Assembly (NCBI RefSeq): GCF_007993065.1
Contig: NZ_VOPL01000003.1
Span: 62,001-126,000 of the forward strand
Direction: 5' to 3'
Length of the DNA: 64,000 bases
From: Paracoccus aurantiacus
GTDB taxonomy: Bacteria; Pseudomonadota; Alphaproteobacteria; Rhodobacterales; Rhodobacteraceae
Positions 1 to 6,983 of this stretch are shown here, piece by piece. The position numbers were made by a program, and so were the translations under genes. Under the pieces are notes generated by a model. It saw only the letters and a list, made by a program, of their open reading frames with translations, searched no databases and was not told where the DNA came from. Each line of letters opens with the position of its first letter. The stretch's first letter is position 1.

Positions 1-1263
1 CGCCTGCCCGGTCACGGCCTTCCTCAGCGGCATGAACAGCCCCTTGCCCTTGCGGCCCGTGGCCTCTTTCACGGCGGCGGTCCATTCGCCCCATGTCGCA
101 TCCGTATAGGGCGGGGGCGGCAGCAGGGTCATGGCCTCAGCGATGAAATCGCGGTCTTCCTCGGCAATATCGGGTTCGGCCCCATTGCTGAAGATGTCCC
201 ACCACTGGCCCAGATCGTCCAGCCTGGTGATGTTCTGGCTGGCCACGCGCCAGAAGCGTTCGGCCTGATCGTCCGGCACGCCAAGCGCCTTGATCCGGTC
301 CTTCACCGCATCGAAGGGCAGCGACTGGTTCTGGTGGCGGGTCAGCGGCCACAGATCCTCGGCATCGAATTTCGTGGGCGAGGCGCCGAAATGCGACAGA
401 TCAAAGCTGTCAGCGATTTCATCAAGGCTCAGCAACTCGACCGGCTGGCTGGACCCCAGCCGCGACATCATCGACACCAGCGCCTCGGGCGCGACCCCCG
501 CCTCGCGCAGATCCTTGATCGCCAGCGAACCGAGCCGCTTCGACAGCTCCTCGCCCTGCGGGCCGGTCAGCAGGCTGTGATGCGCGAAATTCGGCACCTT
601 GCCGCCCAAAGCTTCAATGATCTGGATCTGCGTCGCGGTATTCGTCACATGGTCGGACCCGCGCACAATGTCGGTCACGCCCATATCGCTGTCATCGACG
701 GACGAGGCGAAAGTATAAAGCACCGTCCCATCCGTGCGGATCAGCACCGGATCACTGACCGAGGCGGCATCAATGGAAATATCGCCCAGAATGCCGTCCT
801 TCCACTCGATCCGGTTCTGATCCAGCTTGAAACGCCAATAGCCCTCGCGCCCCTCGGCCCGCAGCTTTTCCTTATCCGCATCCGACAGCGCCAGCCCCGC
901 GCGGTCATAGACCGGGGGCTTGCCCATGTTCAGCTGCTTCTTGCGCTTCAGGTCCAGTTCGGTCGGGGTTTCGAACACCTCGTACAGCTTGCCGTCCGCG
1001 CGCAGCTGTTCCTTCGCTTCCTCGTACCGGTCCAGCCGCTTCGACTGCTGCTCGATCCGGTCCCAGCTGATCCCCAGCCATTCCAGATCACGCTGGATGC
1101 CGTCCATATATTCCTGCTTGGACCGTTCGGTATCGGTATCGTCGAAACGCAGGATGAAGGTGCCGCCGGCCTTCTTCGCGATCAGAAAGTTGAACAGCGC
1201 CGCGCGAAGGTTTCCGACATGGATATGCCCCGTGGGCGAGGGGGCGAAGCGGGTGGTTGTCAT
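1..1263 (-). CDS. gltX: Glutamyl-tRNA synthetase, truncated at left window edge
   Basis: Class I aminoacyl-tRNA synthetase that charges tRNA-Glu with glutamate in the cytoplasm. The reverse strand reads from ATG at 1263 through 421 codons with no stop before base 1. The HIGH-type motif PSPTGHIHVGN lies at residues 8-18 and the KMSKS-equivalent ELSKRLGS at about residue 238. The family is usually 440-470 residues, so only the extreme C-terminus (roughly 20 or more residues) is missing. The next gene starts on the other strand at 1339, so the 75-bp gap must carry both promoters. Rhodobacteraceae often carry two gltX paralogues; which one this is cannot be settled from this window. Confidence 0.95.
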   Translation of the reverse strand, partial: MTTTRFAPSPTGHIHVGNLRAALFNFLIAKKAGGTFILRFDDTDTERSKQEYMDGIQRDLEWLGISWDRIEQQSKRLDRYEEAKEQLRADGKLYEVFETPTELDLKRKKQLNMGKPPVYDRAGLALSDADKEKLRAEGREGYWRFKLDQNRIEWKDGILGDISIDAASVSDPVLIRTDGTVLYTFASSVDDSDMGVTDIVRGSDHVTNTATQIQIIEALGGKVPNFAHHSLLTGPQGEELSKRLGSLAIKDLREAGVAPEALVSMMSRLGSSQPVELLSLDEIADSFDLSHFGASPTKFDAEDLWPLTRHQNQSLPFDAVKDRIKALGVPDDQAERFWRVASQNITRLDDLGQWWDIFSNGAEPDIAEEDRDFIAEAMTLLPPPPYTDATWGEWTAAVKEATGRKGKGLFMPLRKAVTGQA

Positions 1264-1338
1264 GGCATGTTCCTTTGGATGCGCTTGCTCTTTCACATGG
1301 GGGCAAATTTGTCCATATCTTGGGGCAAACAGGGGAAG

Positions 1339-1749
1339 ATGATGACCGACTGGACCGACGCCACCGCACCCGAAAGTGATGAGATCGAGGCAATCGCCCG
1401 CCGCGTCCTGGACACGCTTCCGGCAGCCTTCGCGCCCCATGCCGCAAACATCGTCCTGCGGGTCGAGGATTTCGCCGACGACGCCATGATGGACGAGTTG
1501 GAAATCGACGATCCGCTGGAACTGACCGGAATCTATGACGGCGTGCCGATGACCGAAAAGCAGCCCAGCTATCCGCAGCATTTCCCCGATACGATCTGGC
1601 TGTTCCGCCGCGCAATCATCGACGAATGGGCCGAACGCGGCGATGTGACGCTGGCCGATCTGGTGACGCATGTGACGGTCCACGAGCTTGCCCATCACTT
1701 CGGCTGGTCGGATGACGACATCGCGAAGATCGACAGGTGGTGGGAATGA
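1339..1749 (+). CDS. MMP-like zincin metallopeptidase family protein
   Basis: A 136-residue soluble protein with the zinc protease motif HELAHHFGW starting near residue 115 (HExxH at 115-119) and acidic residues just after it. This matches the small family of predicted Zn-dependent proteases with an MMP-like domain found across alphaproteobacteria, whose substrates are unknown. Two adjacent ATGs occur at 1339 and 1342, preceded by AGGGGAAG as ribosome binding site. A longer open frame runs upstream but lies antisense to gltX and is not real. The stop overlaps the next start as ATGA, so this gene is translationally coupled to the PfkB kinase. Confidence 0.85.
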   Translation: MMTDWTDATAPESDEIEAIARRVLDTLPAAFAPHAANIVLRVEDFADDAMMDELEIDDPLELTGIYDGVPMTEKQPSYPQHFPDTIWLFRRAIIDEWAERGDVTLADLVTHVTVHELAHHFGWSDDDIAKIDRWWE

Positions 1750-2696
1750 AACAGGCCCCCATCCTGACGGTAACGCTGAACCCGGCGCTGGATCTGTCGA
1801 CCGGCGCGGACAAGGTCGAACCCGACAAGAAACTGCGCTGCGACGCGCCCACCGTCGATCCGGGCGGCGGCGGGGTGAATATCAGCCGCGCGATCAAGGT
1901 GATGGGCGGTGACAGCATCGCCTTCGTGGCGCTTGGCGGCACAACGGGGCGGCGCATGGCCGAACTGCTGGAGGAAGGCGGCATCGACTGGCAGCAGATG
2001 CGCGCGCCGGGCGAAACCCGGCAATCTCTGGCGGTAATGGACCGCGACAGCGGGCTGCAATACCGCTTTGTCATGCCGGGGCCTGAATGGTCCTCGGCCG
2101 ATGTCGGCAAATCCATCGCACATATCATTCAGGCGGCACAGCCCGGCGGGCTGGTGGTGCTGTCCGGGTCGAACCCGCCCGGCGTGCCGGACGACTATGC
2201 GGCCCTGCTTGCCGCGAAACTGGCGGATGGCGATGCCGGGCTGATCGTCGATACCTCGGGCAAGGCCCTGCGCGCCGTCGCCGATGGCGGCCACAATTTC
2301 GCCCTGCTGCGCATGGACCGCGAAGAGGCCGAGGGGCTGGCCGGAAAGCACCTTCCCGAACGCACCGACACCGCCCGCTTTGCCGCCGAACTTGTCGCCG
2401 CCGGGGCCGCAAAAGCCGTGATCGTCGCGCGCGGCAGCGACGGCAACATCATCGCCGACAGCACCGGCGCCTGGCATGCCGAGGCCGCGAAGGTCGAGAT
2501 CGTCAGCAAGGTCGGCGCAGGCGACAGCTTCCTTGCCGGCTTCACCCTCGGCCATGCGCGCGGCCTGCCCATCCACGACGCGCTTGGCCTTGCCGCCGCG
2601 ATGGCATCGGCCACTTGCATGACCCCCGCAACGGAACTGTGCCGCCGCGAAGACGTCGACCGCCTGTTCGCCGCCCGCGTTGTCACCGCGCTGTGA
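1746..2696 (+). CDS. pfkB: PfkB-family phosphofructokinase
   Basis: A 316-residue ribokinase/PfkB-fold sugar kinase, close to the usual length of E. coli PfkB (about 309). It probably phosphorylates fructose 6-phosphate or 1-phosphate or a related sugar phosphate with ATP. The substrate-binding glycine run DPGGGGVN is near residues 38-45, and the catalytic anion-hole motif GAGDSF begins at residue 257 with catalytic Asp260. The start ATG at 1746 overlaps the TGA of the protease gene, and the stop overlaps the GTG start of alaE, so the three genes form one tightly coupled unit. The exact substrate (6-phosphofructokinase, 1-phosphofructokinase or tagatose-6-P kinase) cannot be fixed by reading. 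Confidence 0.85.
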   Translation: MKQAPILTVTLNPALDLSTGADKVEPDKKLRCDAPTVDPGGGGVNISRAIKVMGGDSIAFVALGGTTGRRMAELLEEGGIDWQQMRAPGETRQSLAVMDRDSGLQYRFVMPGPEWSSADVGKSIAHIIQAAQPGGLVVLSGSNPPGVPDDYAALLAAKLADGDAGLIVDTSGKALRAVADGGHNFALLRMDREEAEGLAGKHLPERTDTARFAAELVAAGAAKAVIVARGSDGNIIADSTGAWHAEAAKVEIVSKVGAGDSFLAGFTLGHARGLPIHDALGLAAAMASATCMTPATELCRREDVDRLFAARVVTAL

Positions 2697-3136
2697 CCCG
2701 CTCTCCCCGCGCCTTCATCGCCGATACCACGGCGCTGGTGCTGTTCTTCACCGCGACCGGCATCCTGAACGAACGCTTCATCGCCGGGATGAGCTGGCCC
2801 GAGGTCGCGCAGGCCCGCATCCTCGGCGCGGCGCTGATGCTGCCCGTCGCCCGCCCTTACGGCCTCTGGCGAGACTGGGTGATGCGCCGCGCGGGACCGG
2901 GCCGCCTGTCGCAGCTTCTGTGGGACAGCCTCGCGCTTGTCAGCTTTCAGGTGCCGATCTATGCCGCGATCATCTGGATCAGCGGGGCATCGGGCGCGGG
3001 TTTCTGGCGCGGCGTCCTTGGGGCAGCGGTGATGATGCTGGCGCTTGGCCGCCCTTACGGCGCGTTCCTGAACCGGGTCCGCCGCCTGTTCGGCCTGCCC
3101 CCCGGCGGCGAAAAACCGATGAGCCTCAACAGCTAG
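2693..3136 (+). CDS. alaE: AlaE-family L-alanine exporter
   Basis: A 147-residue inner-membrane protein with about four hydrophobic segments. It resembles E. coli AlaE, an L-alanine exporter, at recognisable positions: an ADT start followed by a hydrophobic helix, the GMSW segment, RPYGLWRDWVMR between helices 2 and 3, FQVPIYAAI in helix 3, and a basic C-terminal RRLF. The only workable start is GTG at 2693, which overlaps the pfkB stop as GTGA and implies translational coupling. The link between alanine export and a PfkB kinase is not understood. Family assignment is good; the exported substrate in this organism is inferred. Confidence 0.8.
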   Translation: MTRSPRAFIADTTALVLFFTATGILNERFIAGMSWPEVAQARILGAALMLPVARPYGLWRDWVMRRAGPGRLSQLLWDSLALVSFQVPIYAAIIWISGASGAGFWRGVLGAAVMMLALGRPYGAFLNRVRRLFGLPPGGEKPMSLNS

Positions 3137-3211
3137 TGATGATCCGCCCCGGAACCCCCGGCCCCGCCCGCCGTTCCGCCTGCAGTCATTTCAAACCGGA
3201 GACAGCGTTTC

Positions 3212-4117
3212 ATGCCCCATCACGACCCCCACCATGACGACGAACACGATCTGGGCTTTGCCCATGACCTGCCGCGCCTGATCGGTCGGCGCAGACTTCT
3301 GGGCGTCATGGGCGGGCTGGGCCTTGTGGCCGCAGCAAGCCCGGCCTCGGCACTGGAATGCGTGGCCCTGCCTTGGGAAACGCAAGGCCCCTACCCGGCG
3401 GATGGCAGCAACTCGCGCGAGGGGCAGATCGTCAACATCCTGACGCAGGAAGGCGTCATCCGCGAAGACCTGCGCCCCTCGTTCGGCGATCTGTCCGGCA
3501 CAGCGGACGGCCCGCAGCTTGATCTGGAACTGCTGCTGGTCAATGCCGACGGATGCACGCCGCTGGCCGGCCACGCGATCTATGTCTGGCACTGCACGAC
3601 GCTTGGCGAATACTCGATGTATGACCTGCCGGACCAGAACTTCCTGCGCGGCGTCGGCGTCACCGACGATCAGGGCCGCGTTAAATTCACCACCATCTAT
3701 CCCGGCTGCTATCCCGCCCGCTGGCCGCATATCCATTTCGAGGTTTTCGAAAGCGCCGAAGCCGCCGTCGCGGGCGATGCATCCGTCCTGACCGCCCAGA
3801 TCGCCATGCCCCACGACATCAGCGCCGCGCTTTACGAAAGCGACGCGCTGTATGAAGGCAGCACGCAGAATCTGAACAATCTCACCCTCGAAACCGACAA
3901 CGTTTTCGGCGACAATTCCGAGGAAGTCATCGCCCAGCAAACGCCCGAGATCACCGGCGACGCGGCCAGCGGTTACAAGGCCGCGCTGACCATCCCGGTC
4001 GATTTCAACGCCGACCGCACCGTCAGCATGGGTCCGGGCGGCCCCGGCGGCCCGCCGCCCGAAGGGATGCCGCCGGGTGGCGCCCCGCCAGACGGCGCCC
4101 CGCCCCCATCCAACTGA
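3212..4117 (+). CDS. Secreted intradiol dioxygenase-like protein
   Basis: A 301-residue protein related to protocatechuate 3,4-dioxygenase and other intradiol ring-cleavage enzymes, which use non-haem Fe(III). Probable iron ligands are Tyr134 (in GEYSMY), Tyr167 (YPGCYP) and His173/His175 (PHIHFEV), all in family order. The N-terminus is rich in His and Asp (MPHHDPHHDDEHD) and is followed by a Tat-like signal with RRRLLG and a hydrophobic stretch ending ASA, so the folded iron enzyme is probably exported. The last 30 residues are low-complexity Gly/Pro. No catabolic genes surround it, unlike cytoplasmic pcaGH, so the substrate is unknown. A hairpin terminator follows. Confidence 0.85.
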   Translation: MPHHDPHHDDEHDLGFAHDLPRLIGRRRLLGVMGGLGLVAAASPASALECVALPWETQGPYPADGSNSREGQIVNILTQEGVIREDLRPSFGDLSGTADGPQLDLELLLVNADGCTPLAGHAIYVWHCTTLGEYSMYDLPDQNFLRGVGVTDDQGRVKFTTIYPGCYPARWPHIHFEVFESAEAAVAGDASVLTAQIAMPHDISAALYESDALYEGSTQNLNNLTLETDNVFGDNSEEVIAQQTPEITGDAASGYKAALTIPVDFNADRTVSMGPGGPGGPPPEGMPPGGAPPDGAPPPSN

Positions 4118-4124
4118 TCGCCAT

Positions 4125-4158
4125 GCGCCCCGGCCCCGAAAAGGTCGGGGCGCTTTCG
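4125..4158 (+). terminator. Rho-independent terminator after dioxygenase gene
   Basis: An 11-bp stem, GCGCCCCGGCC (4125-4135) with GGTCGGGGCGC (4143-4153), contains one G-T wobble and a 7-nt loop. It is followed by a short T-rich stretch (TTTCGTT). It ends the dioxygenase transcript and insulates the TetR-controlled cassette downstream. Confidence 0.75.
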
Positions 4159-4180
4159 TTCTGCGCTGGATACAGCCGCC

Positions 4181-4209
4181 TTGACGAATCATGTAAGATA
4201 TTCTTACAT
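4181..4209 (+). promoter_or_regulatory. Probable promoter with 19-bp TetR-type operator
   Basis: The bases 4191-4209 read ATGTAAGATATTCTTACAT, an inverted repeat with 8-bp perfect arms around TAT. This is the typical form of a TetR-family operator, and a TetR gene is the third gene downstream. A TTGACG (-35 like) at 4181 and TTACAT (-10 like, weak) at 4204 with a 17-bp spacer would place the operator between and over the promoter elements. Predicted transcription would begin close to the ATG at 4216. Binding by the local TetR is inference. Confidence 0.65.
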
Positions 4210-4215
4210 CAACGC

Positions 4216-4425
4216 ATGCGTATTCTGACCCAAAGAAATCTGCTGCGTTTGCTGCATATCCTGCTTGGCCTCGGACTGGGGGCGCTTGTCTATATGCCGC
4301 CGTCATGGACCGGCGATCTGCGCAGCTTCATGGCATGGATCGGCGTGCCGCTGGCCACCGCCTCGGGGCTGGCCATGTGGCAGCAGGGCCGCATCCGCCG
4401 CTGGCTGTCCACCCGCAGCGGATGA
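4216..4425 (+). CDS. Small two-helix membrane protein, unknown function
   Basis: A 69-residue protein with a basic N-terminus, two hydrophobic segments (about residues 11-27 and 36-53) and a basic C-terminal tail. I do not recognise a named family. The ATG at 4216 follows a palindromic operator with no visible Shine-Dalgarno sequence. With the likely promoter the message would be leaderless or nearly so. Its TGA overlaps the next start (ATGA), tying it to the second membrane protein and the TetR regulator. The role is unknown; autoregulated TetR cassettes with small membrane proteins are often transport- or envelope-stress-related. Confidence 0.65.
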   Translation: MRILTQRNLLRLLHILLGLGLGALVYMPPSWTGDLRSFMAWIGVPLATASGLAMWQQGRIRRWLSTRSG

Positions 4426-4976
4426 TCCGCAACCTGCCCGCGCCTGTGCTGGCAATGCTGCTGGCGGCGGCGGTTGGCCTGTCGGCCTTCGGCCAGATCC
4501 TGCTGCAATCCACCTTCCGCCAGACCCGCCACCCGGTATCGCTGTTTCGCGCCAATACCACCGCCGATCCCGCCCTGATCCGCGACTGGTATGCGACACT
4601 TCAGGCGCAAGGCACGCTGAACCGCATGATCGCGACCGAGATCACCGACCTGATCTGGATCGCGGGCCTTGCCGCCACCGCCATTCTGATGACCCTGCTT
4701 GCCGCCCGCCTTCTGCGCCGCCGCAACCCTGCCGCCAGCAACCGCCTGTATCGCATCGCGCCCTATACCGCGCTCGCCCCGGCGCTGGATCTGGTCGAGA
4801 ACACCTTTTCGCTGGCGATGCTGTCCGATCCGACCGGTTTCCCGGACGCGTTTGCCCATTTGCACGCCGCCGCGTCATGGGCGAAACTCGCCGCGATCGG
4901 CACCGTCGCAACGGCCATCCCGGCCTATGCGACCTGTGCGGCCATAAGGGGCAAGGGCGCTGGCGAAAAAAGCTGA
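4422..4976 (+). CDS. Four-helix integral membrane protein, unknown function
   Basis: A 184-residue protein with hydrophobic segments near residues 8-27, 75-97, 113-133 and 150-172. The segment PALDLVENTFSLAML followed by a histidine/alanine-rich loop and a lysine-bearing helix resembles a widespread unnamed membrane family in alphaproteobacteria and actinobacteria, whose function I cannot state. The start ATG at 4422 overlaps the previous stop, and its last 17 bases overlap the start of the TetR gene. It is therefore the middle gene of a three-gene coupled operon. Confidence 0.7.
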   Translation: MIRNLPAPVLAMLLAAAVGLSAFGQILLQSTFRQTRHPVSLFRANTTADPALIRDWYATLQAQGTLNRMIATEITDLIWIAGLAATAILMTLLAARLLRRRNPAASNRLYRIAPYTALAPALDLVENTFSLAMLSDPTGFPDAFAHLHAAASWAKLAAIGTVATAIPAYATCAAIRGKGAGEKS

Positions 4977-5535
4977 CTATCACCACGGCGCGCTGCGCGA
5001 GACGCTGATCGAACACGCGCTGAAACTGATCGCCGAAAAAGGCATCGCCGGCTTCAGCCTGCTGCAGGCGGCCAATGCCGCAGGCGTCAGTTCCGGCGCG
5101 CCCTATCGCCATTTCGCCAGCAAGACCCAGCTTCTGGACGAGATTGCGCGCACCGGCTTCACCCGTCTTGCGACATTGCTTCAGGAACCCACGTCCCAGA
5201 CCGGCACCGATCACCTGATCGCGCTCGGCCTGCGCTACATCGCCTTTGCCCGCGACAACCCGCCGATGTTCGCCGTCATGTTCGACACGACCGAACGTCA
5301 CCCCCAGTCGCCCGAAGGCAAAGCCGCCCTCGCCCCCCTGGCCGAGGCTCTGGCGGCGCTTGACGCCCGGAACCGCCTGCGCCTGCCGCCCGATGATGCC
5401 CTTCGTGTCACCTGGGCCTTCGTCCACGGCATCGCGCAGTTGCAGGCCGGCGGCATGCTCAGCTTTCAGGGACTGGGCGATGACGCGCTGCGCGCGCTGA
5501 TGCGCCCGGTGCTCAGCGGCGGGATAACGGGTTGA
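4960..5535 (+). CDS. TetR/AcrR-family transcriptional regulator, CTG start
   Basis: A 191-residue TetR-family repressor. The N-terminal helix-turn-helix is clear: the YHHGALRETLIE opening, then GFSLLQAANAAGVSSGAPYRHFASKTQLLDEI in three pieces of the canonical fold, followed by an all-alpha ligand-binding domain of the WHG type. The frame opens after a TAA at 4945 and contains no ATG, GTG or TTG before the HTH. CTG at 4960, preceded by AAGGGG at 4946-4951, gives the usual N-terminus (L/M-AKKADYHHG). Starting at the first ATG would delete the DNA-binding domain. It probably represses its own operon through the palindrome at 4191-4209. Confidence 0.85.
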   Translation: MAKKADYHHGALRETLIEHALKLIAEKGIAGFSLLQAANAAGVSSGAPYRHFASKTQLLDEIARTGFTRLATLLQEPTSQTGTDHLIALGLRYIAFARDNPPMFAVMFDTTERHPQSPEGKAALAPLAEALAALDARNRLRLPPDDALRVTWAFVHGIAQLQAGGMLSFQGLGDDALRALMRPVLSGGITG

Positions 5536-5579
5536 GCCTGGCGCATGACGGCCGGTCAGTCTTTCGCCAAGCCTGATGG

Positions 5580-6038
5580 CTATTCGCCGCTGACCACTGG
5601 CTGGGCCTTCGGATCATGACTGTCGATAATATCGCTTACCTCGCCGAAGAGGGCATGCAACCGCTCGCTCGGGCAATGGGCCAGATACTTCACCTGTTTA
5701 TCCGGTCCGCTGTAACTCACGATGTCGCCCCCGTAATCATCGCAGTCCCCCGCTGCATCCAGCACCTTCTGTGGGATCGGATTGGCCAGAATGTGATCCC
5801 GCGCGGCGACAAATGCACCGGGGTTCAGCTGCCGCGAAGCAGACCGCTTCTTCTCATCGAAAGGCCCGGCGACGGTTGTCCGCATGATGTCATCCGGAAA
5901 CACCTCGAACTGCTGGTATCCGCTGAATGCGCCACCCGAGTTCAACTCGACAACAGCACTCGTGTCGCTCGGCTCAAGCGCGGGCGTGCATCCCGCCAGC
6001 AACGCCAACGTCAAAAGAAGGTTCTTCCTAACAATCAT
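5580..6038 (-). CDS. Small secreted lipoprotein, unknown function
   Basis: A 152-residue protein starting MIVRKNLLLTLALLAGC, a classic lipoprotein signal with lipobox LAGC and lipidated Cys17. The mature part contains two cysteines that could pair (AAGDCDDYGGD and LAHCPSE) and no domain I recognise. It resembles small hypothetical lipoproteins of Rhodobacteraceae. The ATG at 6038 was chosen because the signal peptide starts there; the frame stays open upstream but that part carries no signal. It is transcribed convergently with the TetR operon and divergently from dtd. Confidence 0.7.
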   Translation of the reverse strand: MIVRKNLLLTLALLAGCTPALEPSDTSAVVELNSGGAFSGYQQFEVFPDDIMRTTVAGPFDEKKRSASRQLNPGAFVAARDHILANPIPQKVLDAAGDCDDYGGDIVSYSGPDKQVKYLAHCPSERLHALFGEVSDIIDSHDPKAQPVVSGE

Positions 6039-6135
6039 CCCAACCGCTCCACGAAACAGCGTCAACTTCCGAATGATTGCCGCCAACCCGTTACCGTGAC
6101 AAGCATCAAGCTGAAACCGAAACCAAAGGCCAGCC

Positions 6136-6585
6136 ATGCGCGCCCTGATCCAACGCGTCACCGACGCATCCGTTACGGTCGATGACCGCATCACCGGCCA
6201 GATCGGGCCCGGCCTGCTGATATTGGTCTGCGCCATGCAGGGCGATGACCAGACGGCCGCCGACAAGCTGGCCGCGCGGGTCGCCAAGCTGCGCATCTTC
6301 CGCGACGAGGCCGGCAAGATGAACCGCTCGCTTCTGGACACCGGCGGCGCGGCCCTTGTCGTCAGCCAGTTCACCCTTGCCGCCGACACTCGGACCGGCA
6401 ACCGCCCAGGCTTTTCCAGCGCCGCCCCTCCCGATCAGGGTCAGGCGCTGTATGAGCATTTCGCGCAGGCGCTTCGCGACCTCGGCATCGCCGTCGAGAT
6501 GGGAGAATTCGGCGCCGACATGCAGGTCGCCCTGACCAATAGCGGCCCGGTCACGATCTGGATGGATACGGCTGACCGTCGCTAG
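6136..6585 (+). CDS. dtd: D-aminoacyl-tRNA deacylase
   Basis: A 149-residue DTD enzyme that hydrolyses D-amino acids and mischarged glycine from tRNA, protecting translation. It shows the family start [15 protein letters not shown], the active-site segment SQFTLAAD near residue 77-84 and the C-terminal cross-subunit motif NSGPVTIW near residue 135. Full family length. It stands alone, followed by a 398-bp non-coding stretch. Confidence 0.95.
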   Translation: MRALIQRVTDASVTVDDRITGQIGPGLLILVCAMQGDDQTAADKLAARVAKLRIFRDEAGKMNRSLLDTGGAALVVSQFTLAADTRTGNRPGFSSAAPPDQGQALYEHFAQALRDLGIAVEMGEFGADMQVALTNSGPVTIWMDTADRR

Positions 6586-6983
6586 GATGTGAAGCGGATG
6601 CCCAACCTGCCCCCGCAAGCTTTCCCAACCCGTTCAGGCGGGCGTGATTCCGGCGGGTCGCGAAGGGGGCAAGGCGGGCTCGTCGTTGTATATACGCGAT
6701 ATATACGCATTATGGATGGGTTATAGACGCGTTATTGCAGCCGTTTCTTTCGCTCGGGAATGCGTCAGGACGCTTGACTTTTCGCCGCCGAACCCTCATC
6801 TGCCATTCAACCCCGGATCCGCGTGCTGCCGCGTGTGCAGCCAGTCGCGACCGGGCTTTTGAAGGTTCCCACCTACACGCAGGGGCACCGTCGGGCCGCC
6901 GTATCATGGCCCGCACCCCTATGCGGCAAGACGCCGCCCCAGCCGTGCCCGATACGGGTGCGCGGCATATGTAAGTGACTGAT
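6586..6983 (+). promoter_or_regulatory. Long leader/intergenic region before DEAD-box helicase
   Basis: A 398-bp stretch with no convincing gene. It contains an AT-rich block at 6686-6720 with two TATATACGC copies 11 bp apart (6689-6697 and 6700-6708). A plausible promoter is TTGTAT (6686-6691) and CATTAT (6708-6713) with a 16-bp spacer. That would give the helicase mRNA a leader of about 260 nt. Long leaders are known for cold-inducible RNA helicase genes, but I see no cold-shock box I can name. Short open frames here are not codon-biased like real genes. Confidence 0.4.

Noticed and set aside
334..1338. Long plus-strand open frame continuous with the Zn-protease gene
   Set aside because: It runs antisense to gltX, which has all family motifs; only the part from 1339 resembles the protease family.
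6644..6862. Short open frame of 72 codons in the helicase leader
   Set aside because: No ribosome site, no recognisable protein, and its codon use differs from the neighbouring genes; more likely leader RNA.
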